A stretch of DNA of 60,000 nt, taken from positions 36,449,115 through 36,509,114 of the forward strand of contig NC_045138.2 of the NCBI RefSeq assembly GCF_008831285.2. The letters run 5' to 3'. This stretch comes from Nymphaea colorata (taxonomy: Eukaryota > Streptophyta > Magnoliopsida > Nymphaeales > Nymphaeaceae). The notes under the pieces were generated by a model. That model saw only the letters and a list, made by a program, of their open reading frames with translations, did not search any database and was not told the origin of the DNA. The position numbers were made by a program, and so were the translations under genes. Position 1 is the first letter of the stretch, and every line of letters begins with the position of its first letter. This document shows positions 1-12,700 of the stretch, piece by piece.

Positions 1-112
1 AATTATCCTTGGTGAGGCGAAGAGTGATGACCTGCATGGGAACATTCTCAGTTCTAAAAGCCCCTATTTCAGTGGGATTGGTGTTGACGGTTGACGAGGA
101 AGAGGCTGCCAT
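1..112 (-). CDS. Copia gag polyprotein, N-terminal 37 codons (partial)
   Basis: The frame opens with ATG at 112-110 and stays open to the window edge. It begins MAASSSSTVNTNP and continues with a segment ending VITLRLTKDN. A serine-rich start followed by a (V/I)xxLxxDNYxxW-type motif is typical of plant copia gag (retrotran_gag/UBN2 type), and the DN is cut off just before the expected YLLW. Gag packages element RNA into virus-like particles. The family is recognised from this short motif and from the upstream PBS and LTR. Confidence 0.75.
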   Translation of the reverse strand, partial: MAASSSSTVNTNPTEIGAFRTENVPMQVITLRLTKDN

Positions 113-741
113 AATCACAGACCAGTCTAGCTACGGGTGAAGCCCAGTAGGCAGCAAGGGCAGCAAGGAGCAACAGCACAAAAAGGCAGAGAGCAGGCAA
201 CGGACAAAACGGAGAACGCCTAAACCTCACCGGCAGAAGAGACAGCAACAGAGAGGCAGCGCCGGAGAAAAAACGAAGCAGAACGGTGCGGCGCTGGGCG
301 GAAACAGACCGCCGGAACCAGGCAGAGCGGCGCACCGGTGGAAGCAGACCGCCGAAAAAAGACACGGCGGTGGGCGATGCGTCGGATGACAGAGAGGAAC
401 GCCGCTGGACAGAGCGTCGCTGGGCAGGCCGACGCTAGGCGGAAGCGACTGAACAGGAACGACGCTGATCAGGGCGTCGTTGGGCCGGTCGTCGCTAGGA
501 GGAGACGGCGGAATCCTGAGCGGCGCTGATCAGGGCGGCGCTGGGCGGAGACGGCGGCGGGGCGACAGACGAAGCTCAGGCGTCGGGCACGGACGTCGGG
601 CACGGGCACAAGCGTCGGGCAAGGGCGTCGGGCGAAGCTCGGGCACGGGCGATGAACAGTGTCGGGCGAGACGATGAACAGTGCCGGGCGAACCCTCCTC
701 CAACACGGGCAAAAGACAAACCAGAAACGCCGGAACTTCAC
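113..741 (-). other. GC-rich leader of the copia element
   Basis: This stretch between the PBS and gag is far more GC-rich than its surroundings and is full of imperfect short repeats, such as cgtcgggc and gggcacggg between 560 and 700, and gctgatcagggcg variants between 460 and 545. The open frames on both strands here come from base composition and repeats and resemble no known protein. It would form the 5' untranslated leader of the genomic RNA. Confidence 0.6.
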
Positions 742-754
742 GGCTCTGATACCA
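742..754 (-). other. Primer-binding site for initiator tRNA-Met
   Basis: The minus strand reads TGGTATCAGAGCC directly after the LTR end. This is the complement of the 3' end of plant initiator tRNA-Met and the usual minus-strand primer site of Ty1/copia elements. Confidence 0.9.
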
Positions 755-1003
755 TGTAGAAATACGAACAAGAAGAAGACGAAGAGAAACAATGATCACG
801 ATGTAACGTGGAAAACCCTCAACACGAGGGAGAAAAAACCACGAATGAGGAGGAGTTGGTGCCCACTAGCAGCCAGACTCTCTCTCTCTTAAGATTATTA
901 TTAACTCTTAAGGATTAGGGTTACATGACTTAAGTAGAGCCCAAAACGGGCTACAAGGCGGGTCGGGTATGGATCCGGACCCGAAACCCACAATCTATCA
1001 ACA
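755..1003 (-). repeat. Copia 5' LTR (249 bp)
   Basis: On the minus strand it starts TGTTGATAGATTGTG and ends TTTCTACA, which fits the TG...CA rule, and it abuts the PBS without a gap. A CT/GA-rich tract lies at 884-891. The outer boundary at 1003 rests on the TGTTGATAG start and could be off by a few bases. Confidence 0.75.
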
Positions 1004-1250
1004 TGTATGTATGTGTACATACATGCATACAGACACAAAGACTGACAGATATGAATAAAACGTCCTTTTCTGTATATTTTGTAGTTTCTACAGCAATTAA
1101 CTGAATTTGTCAACTAGGAAATGCCATAAAAAAATATCAAACTCCATTTGAACAGGAGAATGTCCAATATCAACCTTTCCTTTATTGTTAATGCTGCTTG
1201 GCTTCTTAAATCAATAAATACAATATGAAGCAAATGTAAAAACGTCATAC

Positions 1251-4200
1251 CAGGCAGTGCTTGTTATTCTCACATAATCAGTAGGAGATAACTGACCAGA
1301 TTCCTGAACAATATAGATCTCAAGTTTTCAGATTCCTTGCATAATCAAACACTAGAATCTCAAATTATTTATGTTGCCTAATCGAGAAGATGCAATAACA
1401 AACATTAACTTACCACCATTAAGTGCCAAACCAGATGCATCCTCTCTTCAATACCTGATTCAATACAAGATTTAAAAGGTGAACTAAATATTACCCAATG
1501 AAGTAAATATTGATATTAATTTTGGATATACCAGTTCTAAGCCAAAGAGGATTTACCATTAACACCATTTGGGATTTTACGAAAATCATCTAGTCCACGT
1601 GCTTTCTGTGTGGAGTTGAACGTACAATGGTCTGTCCCTACCAGCTTCCAGGAAAAGTAAAAGGTTGTATTATCAAGAGGGACAAAGACAAGCATACCAT
1701 TCCAAGAATTTGAAGTGCTTGTGACAATGGAGCCACTTGCCATGTTACAGGTCCTATGGATACTAGATCGAAGGCGTACTCAGAAATGGAAAACTGTCAA
1801 TTTTTTGGAGATGTGAACATGTTTAGCTGGAAAAATATAACTGGCACTCGGAATCTAGCCATGAAATTCTAGCAAATGGATAGAAAAAGTTTAAAAAGAT
1901 AATAGATGAGCAAGGAAAAAAAAACCTGCAAAATTCCTCTTGAGAGAGCAGCTTGAAGCGCTTTATCATGTCCTGATTCCCTTATTGGAGGGCTCATGAC
2001 ATACCTGGAGAAATAATAGCAACTATTCTGTTGTGGACCAAGGAATAGACAAAACCAAGTCAATGGTGCTGATAGAGACTGTGAAATGAAGTCCATACTT
2101 GGAGGCAATTGTAAAATCAGGATCCCAAATTTTTGAATCATCCAAAGCAAGACCAGAAACTACAGGCTCTCCAATTACCACCTGCCCTGCAATGTCATGC
2201 AGAAGAGGAAACGCTAAGTTTAATGATCCATGCACGCAGCATGTCTTCCTGGTAGATGATGTTATGTGCCAAAACCTTTGACCAATACAGTGGACCCCAT
2301 CCCAACCCATAACCAGTTTCAATTTGCACCTAAAAAGGCTACAGACCAAGATATAAAACAGTAAAGGAATGCAGGTAAATAAGCCTTTCAATACTATTCA
2401 ATCCCGTCAAAATGGAATTATTTTCAAGTCCTCCCACATGGGAGTGTTAGGAAGAGTGAACTTTGACAACATGTTGAACAACAGTGAACGTATGTATTGA
2501 AATTTCTCAAAAAATCATATTGAACAAGTTCAAAGCAAAGGATGAACTCAAAACTGCATTCACAAGTAAACAAGCCTAAGAATAAAATAAGTTGCATACC
2601 TATTAACAATAAGCACCATATGTATGAAAAACCAAGGTGCATAGTTATAAGAAGCAACAAACTTGAACAGCATAATTAAAACATAGGGGTTTCAATCTTG
2701 CATATGGCCCATTCGTATGACCATTGGTTATGTTCAGAATTTCCTATTAATGATGCTCCTTGGGCAATTCCTTCATGGGAAATACGAAGCAAACAAGAAA
2801 AGTTTTTTTTGACAATCATAGCCTGCCCGTCATAAATATTACATTCTACCTTGACAGTTCACAAGGATCAAGATATTAATCCTCTATAATATTGGATAGC
2901 TACAGTGACACCAACACTCCTATACATGGCATGAATAATGTGCTTTTCAATGTTGAAGTGTAAAAAGGGACGGTAAGTTTCATGTGCTCAACTGAGCATC
3001 TCAGGTATGAAGTATGAGGTGTCTCCACAGTCCACACTATTGTTTTTCTTAGCTGAATGACAACACTTTGTCAAAATAATTCCATTCCATGGCCATCACA
3101 CACACAACACCTCTGCATTAATCAGAAAATTGTTTAAATTGGCTGTAACCCATTACCTGAACGAAAATCAATCACATGGAATCATATGGAATCTTGGTGA
3201 TATAGGTAGTGAGTTTGAAGGCAATGGCCCACTGCTCTTATGATGCCACACTCTGGCTTCATGCTCAACCTCATCAAGGCAGACTTACATGCATACAAAC
3301 ATTCCCTCATCCCCCTTTCTCACAATTTTAATACAGATCAGACTTAAAGGTGCATTTTACAAGTAAAGAGTAGTCTCCGCTTTTGAATTTTTCTTTGATT
3401 TAATATGCACATCCCATTTATCTATTTTTTTCAAAGACTGCAACATGACACTTCATGTCTTAGATTAACAACCCCTTTATACATCCAGAAGACGTAGTCT
3501 TACAAGATAAAGCCATTGCCACAAATATAGTTCTTGGGAAAATCTCGGTGGTGTTTTCGGCAAAGTTCTTATTCTTGGATGAATCTTGGAGAAATATCGA
3601 CAAATTTTTAAAAAGAAACTAAAAAAACATAAAAATCATAAAAAACCCTTTAAAAATCAAAAATTAAAAATATAAAATTTTTGGGAAAAAACCATGATAA
3701 AATTCGTGAGATTTCAAAATCTCGAGTTTTTTTTCCCAATTTTTTTTGTTTTATTTGATTTTCTCATACACATTGTGAGATTTTCAAAAATCTCGCGATA
3801 TCTGTGACACTTGATGAAAGCATTGTTGCATTACTTTGAACTGGTGAAATCAAGGAAATGCATGCCAAGGATATTTTATACCAGACTTTCGAGCTTGGGC
3901 TATCTCCTCCATTGCATCAATGCTCATGACATGAACAACATACAAGGGTGTATTTACAAATCTTGCTAACCGAATAGCTCTAGCAGTTGCTTCTCCTTCC
4001 AGCTGCATCAGTATCAATTAGAATCATATAAGTCATGCAACAATCCAACAACAAACTAGAAATTTTTGATGGAAAATTTTGATAATGTTATCAGAGACAT
4101 ATATTGGCAACGATCAAATAACAAACTGCAAATGTATGATAGAAAATTTTGGTCGTCAAAGATATATATTGGCATGGAATAACAAAGAAAATCTTGCCTA

Positions 4201-7200
4201 AGTTCTTTTGGGCAAGAGACCATGTGAAAAAACGGGATTCTATGTCTATCAATGAACTTGATGCCAGAATGTTCACCAAGAAAGCCACTACATAGAAAAG
4301 AAGGTTGGAGTACAGACTAATTATATGCCTAGAAACAGATTAGATGCTGCCATAAGATGATACTTGAGTTGTATGTAACTAAAAGCAGATTGTGAACAAT
4401 TTCACTAGTCAAACAAAAGTCTTCACGATGGAAAAACTTGGAAAAATTTTTGCTTTAGTCCATATCTATACAGTGCTCATGCACTCAAAGGAAAAATTAA
4501 TTACAAAAGCAGAATTCCCAATTATAGGACGCTCTCTAAAGGTTTACAAACTATAAGATATTCCTGCTATCACAAGAAATTGAATCGCACAGCTTTGTGA
4601 TGGTGAGTTGCACTTAATAAGAAGTCAAGCAAAAAAAAAAAACACTTGTTCTGACATGCCCCACTAAGCTCAGACTAGTCAGAAAATTAGTTTCTAGCAA
4701 TACCAGAGGTGGCCTAGAAAGTGGATGCCCTTCTGGACCAGTTATACCGAGATCAATCATCCTTCTTTGCCCTTCCTCAACAGCATCTCCATTTTCAGCA
4801 TGAACCATAGCCAAAGCGCCAAGAGCTTTACATTTTTTGAAGCCTTGCAACAAAAGCTCGTCATTGACCATGAGTGCTCCCTTGTATGCCATGAAAAATT
4901 TGAAAGAATTGATACCTAGTATTCAAAAACGTGCTGCTTAGACTAGCCAATCATCATGTAAGCTTAGAATCAGATCTAGACAAAAGTTACTTTGGCTTCG
5001 TCTTAACAAGTAAAAAAAGAAGATACTTAAGAAGAAGAAAGTGCAAACCTTTCTCCCTGACCATGACTTCCATGTCCCTTGAAACATCGTCATCCCATTT
5101 TGTGATAGCCATATGAAAGCCATAGTCCATGCAACCCTTCTTTGCTTTATTTGAGTAGGCATCAAAGCCTGCTGTTAGACTCCCATTTACTGGTATTATG
5201 AAATCAATGTGCATAGTTGTTCCGCCAGCTAGTGCGGCAGCCTGACCACTGAAAAAATCATCAATGGTCTGCATACCCATGAAGTCCATCTCCAAATGTG
5301 CATGCGGATCAATTCCTCCTATAAGCCACAGACATAGGAAGAAAAAAAGGGGGTTCAAAATTGTCTTTAAAAAAAAAAAGAACTGGAAAATAGACTTTGT
5401 TGGAAAAGCATATAGTCCTCCTTAAGCAAATCAAACTTTCTTCGATATTCACCAGGCATAACATATTTCCCTGTTGCATCTATGACAGTGACATCTTCTC
5501 CAACCTGAAATGATTGTGTAAAGAAATTTTAGTACATCACAGTGTTAGTTGGGGCAGAGATCTGAACATTTGGCTTTTGTCTTTGTACCTCAGATACCTA
5601 TAATTTTAGAAACATTGATTTGGTGTCAATCCTACAAAAACTCAGGTATGCAAGCTCATCACAATAAACTTAAGAGTATTGTTGCTTGCACTCAAAACTA
5701 AGTATCTAATGAACAGATAAATACACTCATAGGTCCAGTTGTTATAGGATCCTTTGATTATGTCTCTCCAAATGTCTCTTATGCATGCTTCTGCTTATTT
5801 TAAGATGCATTTCACACATTAATAGATGCAAAGTATGTGAAAATATAAGATTGTAAAAGAATCTTGAAAAGCTGCTGTCTGGATTGGATTTATCAGCCAA
5901 GAGATCTAAGATCAGTAATTTTTAAAACCTTATAAAATGTAATTTATACATCTGATTTTCAGGATTGTTTTTGGATAAATAAATTTTTAACATTTTGCAT
6001 CCCTCTATTGGAAGAAGAAGTCACCCACATTGCGCATTTTATGTGTACGTGTGTGTAAGCAAATTTTCTTTTCTTTTTCCACCAACCTATAACTCCAAAC
6101 TAGATATGAATAAAATAGCTGTTTTTGATATCTTAATGTCAAAGACGAATACAATTGAATATCATAATTGTGCATATGAATAAGTGGCATCTTTTCCTCA
6201 CATTGATGTGTGGTTGCACCGCCACAATTCTCCCATCATCGATGTAAACATCAGCAACTTCTTGGAGGTGAGCATTAACCACGGTTCCTCCTTTCACCAA
6301 AAGCTTTGTGCCGGATTTGGTGTCCGCACATCCAAATGACGTCACTTCACAGAACTGTTATTTGCCAAAAAAGAGAAATCACAAAAATGGCACACAAAAA
6401 TTCAGTAGAGAAATAAATTCGTGAACATAATTTAATATAATAAAATGGTTAACGAGTAACGATGCATTCTTGCTTCATGGTTTGAAACTTTGACCGAGAC
6501 ATTGAATATGGACGCGAGCTGTAAAGACGTTGTTAAAGCCCGGAAATTTTTCATGAAGGAATATTCCAAAATTGATCCCTGAACAGACATCATAGAAATT
6601 ACAATATGCGAAAGACAAAAGGATACAGATCCCTACATCTCTTACGAAGTCCAAAAACCTACAACTACGGTGAGGAAACAAAGTGGGAAAAATCGAAACA
6701 AAACCGTTAAGTTGTTCATCGTCTCTCAGGAGATCACATCATGCTCGCAGAAGTGCCGTTCTTTCTTTTATCAAAGGACGAGAAACTCAACCATCCAATC
6801 ACCATATCATGATACCATCACGAAGCGAAGGATTCCGAGGTGCCAGAGAACTAAAAGTCATGACTAGAACCCTAGGACTTGATTATCTCAAGAAAGGATA
6901 GACAAAGATAAAGGAAAATCGAAACTACAACAGTACCACAATAGAAACATTTGGATGGCGAAGACGGAATTTGAAAAAGATCAACACACATGACCAAGGA
7001 GAACTCAACCGCAGAAACTGACACATCAGACCGCGCCTCTGAAGAAAGAAAGACGAATGACGAGATGAAGATTATAACTCTACTTCATACATGGATGACA
7101 TTTCACTACCAGGCAGGACAAAAGAAAAGGTTAGGAGCAAAGGACACAAGAAGTCAAACTCGTCCACCTCGGTTCCACTGAATCTCGAAGCCTAGCAAAT

Positions 7201-7678
7201 TAAAGCACTCTTACATATCACGAATTTCGAAGATGCCAGAAAATCTAGAAATCTGGAGAGCCCGACTCAATTAGCTCCAAAGAACGAGAGATTATGCTCC
7301 AAATTAGGAGGAGCTGCGAAAATCTGAAACAATCAATAACATAAAAAAGACACAGTATCCAAATATATAACAACTCTAAGATATGACAGTCTCAGCAAAT
7401 GAAGAGCGAGATTAATGGAAAAAAAGGACTCCAAGTATCGGAAACCAAGAAACGCAAACTCATAATCAAAACACACGGACTAGAACAAACTCCAAAAGAA
7501 CACGAACAAGAGAATAACTCGCGGAAACCACTCCGTCAGACGGCGATCATGAAACAGTAAAAACGATTGAAAATCTGATGGAATAACGACTCACCTCCGA
7601 ATTAGGATGACATTCCGCGACATGAAGCAGGACGAGAGACACGACCAGCAGCGAAAAAATGGAGAGGCCGAACTCCAT
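1251..7678 (-). CDS. PYD2: Dihydropyrimidinase, exons 1-11 (3' end outside window)
   Basis: This enzyme hydrolyses dihydrouracil and dihydrothymine to N-carbamoyl amino acids, the second step of reductive pyrimidine degradation. Exons (high to low): 7595-7678, 6202-6354, 5453-5504, 5049-5318, 4704-4915, 3882-4002, 2099-2186, 1926-2004, 1557-1644, 1414-1454, 1251-1303. All junctions are GT-AG and the phases are continuous over 1,241 nt (413 codons). Exon 1 encodes a hydrophobic signal peptide ([18 protein letters not shown]), fitting the reported secretory/ER location. Cyclic-amidohydrolase metal ligands are present: His102 and His104 (DPHAHLEM), carboxylated Lys192 ([11 protein letters not shown]), His225 (MVHAENGD), His281 (YVVHVMS) and Asp358 (VGTDH). 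Exon 11 ends in the TDYVRITST region, so roughly the last 120 residues lie beyond a copia insertion and the window edge. Those exons decide whether the gene is intact. Confidence 0.95.
3540..3800. repeat. AT-rich foldback-like element in PYD2 intron 6
   Basis: The segment is over 75% A/T and contains inverted pieces, such as gagatttcaaaatctc near 3709-3724 and tttgggaaaaaa opposite ttttttcccaa. Related aaatctcg words lie at both ends (3539 and 3787). It has no coding frame. It resembles a decayed MITE or foldback repeat, but the ends are not certain. Confidence 0.35.
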
Positions 7679-9066
7679 TTCTCTCGCTTGATTCCGCTCC
7701 CAAAAATTTTCGATGATCGGGAAAGCGCGCGAATTACTTATTGGCAGGCCCGCCGATCATCTGGGCGAAAATTCTCGTTTAAATAATCTCGAATCCTGGA
7801 GGTCGTTGCCGATAACGCCAACACGTCTCGGATAGTTCGGCAACGGTTCGAGTCAAGCGAAACAACAAAGACCGGTACGATCTTTTGAGGAGTTCGTTAT
7901 TTTTAAGTTTTTTTAATTAGTTAACTAGTTTCTTAATATTGGTGAACAATAAAAATAGGGGGATAGGGGCCGATTCGCTACGTCAATCAGCAAAATTATA
8001 TGTACACCGATCTGATTGACCGACCCATTCTATGATCCGACTTTACAATTTATAAGGTGATCAACCCTCGCCAATTTCAGTAATTGCTTGTTTTTATCGA
8101 TTAAATTCATTCGCTTCGGAAATGTGTGTGTTTAAAGGAAGCTTGTTGGCTTAGCTTTAAATAATTTCATTAGGGTATCTCTGTATTGCGAATGCTTGTG
8201 ACCTCCGCTCATCAAACACGGGTGAAGTTATTCAGGACAATTCATTCACAGAATATCCTTTCCGATAGATAGATTAGACCGTTAAGACCTCCAAAAGTTG
8301 GCTGAGAATAAAAATGGGAGGCATATGTAAGTTGAAGGATTGATAACTTCTCCATTTAGCCTTCTAAAACTGGGAAAGTAAGATAGAAAGCCACTTGGCG
8401 TGAGGTGGAAAGGGAGCGGTTGAGAAAACACCTGCCAACTCAATGATTTCTCAAAAGGTCAGCGTCAAGGGTTTGGTGGGAAGGAATTTGATTCCCATCA
8501 TGATCTTTTTAATTGTTTATTTTAATATGCATGGAAAAAATTTTGCCAATGTGAGTTCAGCGGTCTGACTTTTACTATTAGCCCCCAAGAAAAATTCAAT
8601 GGTGGCACATATGAAATATTCTGGCAGTTAATGGCTGTGATACTTTGTAGCACCTCTTTAAAGAAAGAAAATTCCCATCAAAACATTGGGGTAAAACCCT
8701 GAGGTATGAACTTGAAAAATTTAATGAAAATTTGATCTGATAAGAATTTCTTCATATTTGAGGGCAAACCTCACACTATGGGACACCCGCTTTGTTGAGA
8801 CTTGAGAATGTAAAAGCATATAGACAAATATCAATTTCTCGAAATTGGAATTCACCATTTTGTCATTGCAAAACTGAAAAAGTATAAATAACAACACATC
8901 AGCATTATTATCATCTTCATCACCAATCATATTGTTAACTGAATGTACCCATCTCCAATCGTAGCTAAAGCTCAACCTTTTTACATGTGGACATGCAGAT
9001 CAAGATCCATACATATTTTATCCACTCATTTTCACATAAACATGGGAACAAATTATGCCGGCTTAC
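7679..9066. other. Intergenic region between PYD2 start and the next ORF remnant
   Basis: The first 200 bp upstream of the PYD2 ATG should hold its promoter and 5' UTR, but I could not pick a convincing TATA box. The rest is ordinary AT-rich sequence. No gene, RNA gene or recognisable transposon end was seen. Confidence 0.4.
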
Positions 9067-9301
9067 CATCATCCAGGCTTTGCCTTCAAGAACAATAAGG
9101 GAAACATCAAACTTACGCGTACTAGATTTGTCTTCAATACTGAAAGTTGAAACAATCATGGGCACTTGGATCCGACGCAGCTAGAACATCAAAGGACGGC
9201 CACATCTCAAAAATGCCATCTCTGTACCACCAGCTCACCAGATTCCCATCTTTGTTCCAACAGTCATTTCTTTTTGATAGGTGATTCAGCAAACCGGACA
9301 T
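9067..9301 (-). pseudogene. Unrecognised exon-like remnant with one frameshift
   Basis: On the minus strand a 55-codon frame opens with ATG at 9301 and stops at 9134. It has natural-looking composition, including NDCWNKDGNLVSWWYRDG and FEMWPSFDVLAASDPSAH. Just before its stop another frame takes over, giving SIEDKSSTRKFDVSLIVLEG and ending AWMM at 9067 directly before a good donor (GTAAGC). One frameshift would join them into an exon of about 78 codons. I do not recognise the family. It could be a decayed gene fragment, an untypical exon or chance. Confidence 0.3.
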
Positions 9302-9714
9302 CAGGGGATGGCTGGTGTCAAACCCGTGCCGTCAGACAGTGTTTCAAGGCACCAGCATTTGGCTGGACTAGTACCAGAAGATTGTCTACATGCAGAACTT
9401 ATTATGTGTGTATATCTACGCATAAGCATGCTATAAAGACTGACAGGGAAAAAAAAAAGTATTCAAATAAGAGCAGTATAATAAGCACCAAATGCATAGG
9501 TGCGACCAATATATAATGTCCAAGCATGCTTTTCACCTTGAACTGTCAACAGAAGTCAGTTTACAGGTTAGAAGCTGAAGTATCTAAGAAAACCAAGCCT
9601 ACCATAGCTTAAGCGGGGGAGCTAAGCATCCTGCAGCGCTTAAATTATTGCACGACTGATTCCCCTTTTTCTCTAGGAAACTTTTTACAGGTAGCAGAAC
9701 GCCTCGTATCACAT

Positions 9715-12700
9715 TCAGGAAGCCCATTCAAAGTATGGACAGACAGCACCTCTTGTTGCAGACCAATTCCCACATCCAAAGAAGAAACTCCCTTGCTTCG
9801 GTCCAGGCTTTCTAATCATGCGCTTGACGGACTTCACACCACAGTAGCAATAGATGCGTTTCTCCTTGTTGAAGTCCACGGAGGGGTAGAACTGGAAGAT
9901 GGCTGATGGCTGTTTCATCTTCTGGTAATTCGGGCTTGAGCATTCCAGTGACTGCCATGGAGCAGAACGTCCAGGCATTTGCCACATGAGAGAGTCTGTA
10001 ATTGAGAACCTTAATCCTCTTCTCATGAGATTGGTAAGCAGTCTGGCAGTGTTCCTAGCGTCATCCAGGCCACAATGAGCACGACCTTCCCAAGCTAACC
10101 CAGCCAACTGGACTGCCTCCTTGAGGTTGCAGCGAACATCACCAAACACTTCATGGAATGGAACCCTTAGATTGATCCACCTGTGCATTGCACCACACGG
10201 CTTAATCCAATGTTAGTGATATTGAGTTTAGAGAATCATGTGAACACTAGAATTTGATAAAGAATCAAAACTTCACATAGAGTAGATTTCTGGAAGTCAA
10301 TTCAGTAAAAGTAACTAAGAACAGAAGTTTGTTACCCAAATCTATAATCGTCTCAGGCTTAAAGCCTAGCCATGCATAATGCAATGCAAGACAAGTGAAC
10401 ATTCCTGGTAGCCAAGAGGTGGAGCAATGAATTTCTCTTGGGAGCCGAATGGCCCAGGGACTGACTGTTACAGGAGCCCATTGTATTTTCAAAATTTTTA
10501 GAGGGGCCAAAATAAAATTTTAAAATTTAACAGTTAAAATTTTGTTTTCAAAATTTCATGGGAGCCCATGGCCCCTGCCAGGGCCCCTTTGCTCTGCCTC
10601 TGATTGGGTCTGATACAGCTTCTTTACCTCCAATCATCAATAGTTCCAGTCATAAAGCAAATTTCTCAAATCAAAGTGGCTCTTCCAGACAGAAAACTGA
10701 AGAAATTGTTTTTGATCCAAAAACTATAGAAGCTTTCCTACAGGAAATTTCCTTGTAAACTTCCATTTTTCTTTGAGGCATCAAAGCCATTCAATACAGA
10801 GATAGCACATGAATTAAAAAAATTTCTGCCGACAGCTGAAAACTGTCATAATTTAGTTTTCCAAGCTGAACGCGGATGATTTGAGGTTGATAACGCACAC
10901 GGTTTCCACATTGGAGCACAAAAGCTAATCATGCCAAAACCCAGCACCAACAGACTTAATTGATAATGTAATTAACGCAAGTAGCATTATCACCTGTTAA
11001 AATAAGGAGGTTTCCTTATCCTTTTGAATCTGCATTCTGATTCTAACATCACCCGACAGTCCCAATTGGACCATGTGACAACAGCAAAATTCGTATGTTT
11101 AATCCCATTATCTTCCAGCCACTTATCATGCATAAGGAGAGCCTCACTTAAAGGAACACCTCTATCCACCTGAAAAAAAAAAATCAGTTAAGATATAAGG
11201 AACGGATCACAGTTTTGATATTTGACTAGAGAAAAGTGCGCTGAATGCCACCTTGATCAAGCAAGTCAATAAACCCAATACCATTTGATATAGAAGTACA
11301 AAAGTAGAAATATATATATTTAAAACAGCACAAAAAACAGTAAAAAACTCTGACTTTGCTGTCCATCTTAACTACCTTGTAAAGCAATAAGAGGCAAAAA
11401 CATACATTTTGGTTGGAGCAAAGTCAGGAGTGGAAATCTACAAACCAAGTCATAGACCCCAAAAGCAATTTCATAAAGGATAATATAACAATGCCACCAG
11501 AACCCAAACTGTCAAAATTGGAAGTCAGACACAGGTGACTTAGTGAGATTAGTCAGTGAAGCTCAGTCCAAGTCAATTTATGGTAACAAATAAATAATTA
11601 TATTTACATAAAAATAAATACAGAAACATATATGTCCGTACAAACAATGCACATATATCTTTATAGGTAAATGATACTTGATTGACGAACGACTAGGCTG
11701 ACTAAATGACTAGTCTGACGAACTAGTCATTGGCTTCAGATGCATCATCGCTGATAGCCAACTCAACTGACTAGTTGGGATTTTGACAACTAAGACTGAA
11801 CCCGAGAAAACATGCATCACACTCAATTCTGGATTGCGCATGCAGACCAAAGTGAACAAGATAATATTGAAAAGGAGGGATATCATTCTTTCTTCATGAA
11901 CCATGTGAGTTCACTGAGGTTACTATAGTTCAGTTTTTCTTGAAATTTTATTTTTTTTTCAATGAAAATTACCAACAATCTAAAAGAAAAACAGGAATTC
12001 AATCTTTCATTACATGTTGGATCTTCAATACTACCACGAGAAGAACAATAAGGAATGAAAATCAACATACCAACAAACCCATTCCCAGTTTTTTACTCGA
12101 AAATAATAAACATGCATCCTCCTAAGGTGGAGAATGTCCTGTTTATCAGCAATCAAAAACCTGTCCTCCAGAAAATAGGTACCATGGTGTCAGTTCCTCG
12201 AGTAGGAAAACAAAGAAATAACAACTTATTTCATAATGAAGGTTTGCCACATTAAAAAAGACTAAGGATGTCAGTTCCTAGCATACAATGAAGCATCAAC
12301 ATCAAAGCAATTAAAAACATGGAAGACTTCTCTTGACATGAATGGCTTTAGTATTTGGACTTTGGAGCAACTGAAACTGCATAACCCCACAGACATAATG
12401 CTAGAAAACAATGAACTTACAAGGACACAATCAAGAAAAAAGTGTAAGAGCTCTTAGATAAGAACAAATAAAGAACCATAAAAAGGATAAACAACCTGAA
12501 TCTGTTGGATGCCAGTCAGTTCCTTGCAGAAATCTGTCAAATGATGATGATAAGCAGGACGAACATAGGTCTGAAAATATCCTTCTAACTGCCCAGTCAT
12601 GCTATTCACTAGTACAGATGGAAATTCAATAATTTCTTGTGGATGAGGATTTTTTTCCTTGTCACAGGTTGCCTCAAAATCAATAACCACAAAATACTGA

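Larger units (their letters stand above)
1..1003 (-). mobile_element. Ty1/copia LTR retrotransposon, 5' end, truncated by the window edge
   Basis: Read on the minus strand the order is LTR (1003-755), primer-binding site (754-742), a GC-rich untranslated leader (741-113) and the start of gag (112-1). This is the standard order of a Ty1/copia element. The rest of the polyprotein and the 3' LTR lie to the left of the window. The element is in the same orientation as PYD2 and sits in that gene's intron after exon 11. The intact LTR end, PBS and gag start suggest a fairly young insertion. The target-site duplication cannot be checked because the far end is missing. Confidence 0.85.

Noticed and set aside
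69-892. Long overlapping open frames on both strands in the left 0.9 kb
   Set aside because: They follow from GC-rich repeats in the copia leader, overlap each other in several frames and show no protein motif. The only supported coding part is the gag start on the minus strand at 1-112.
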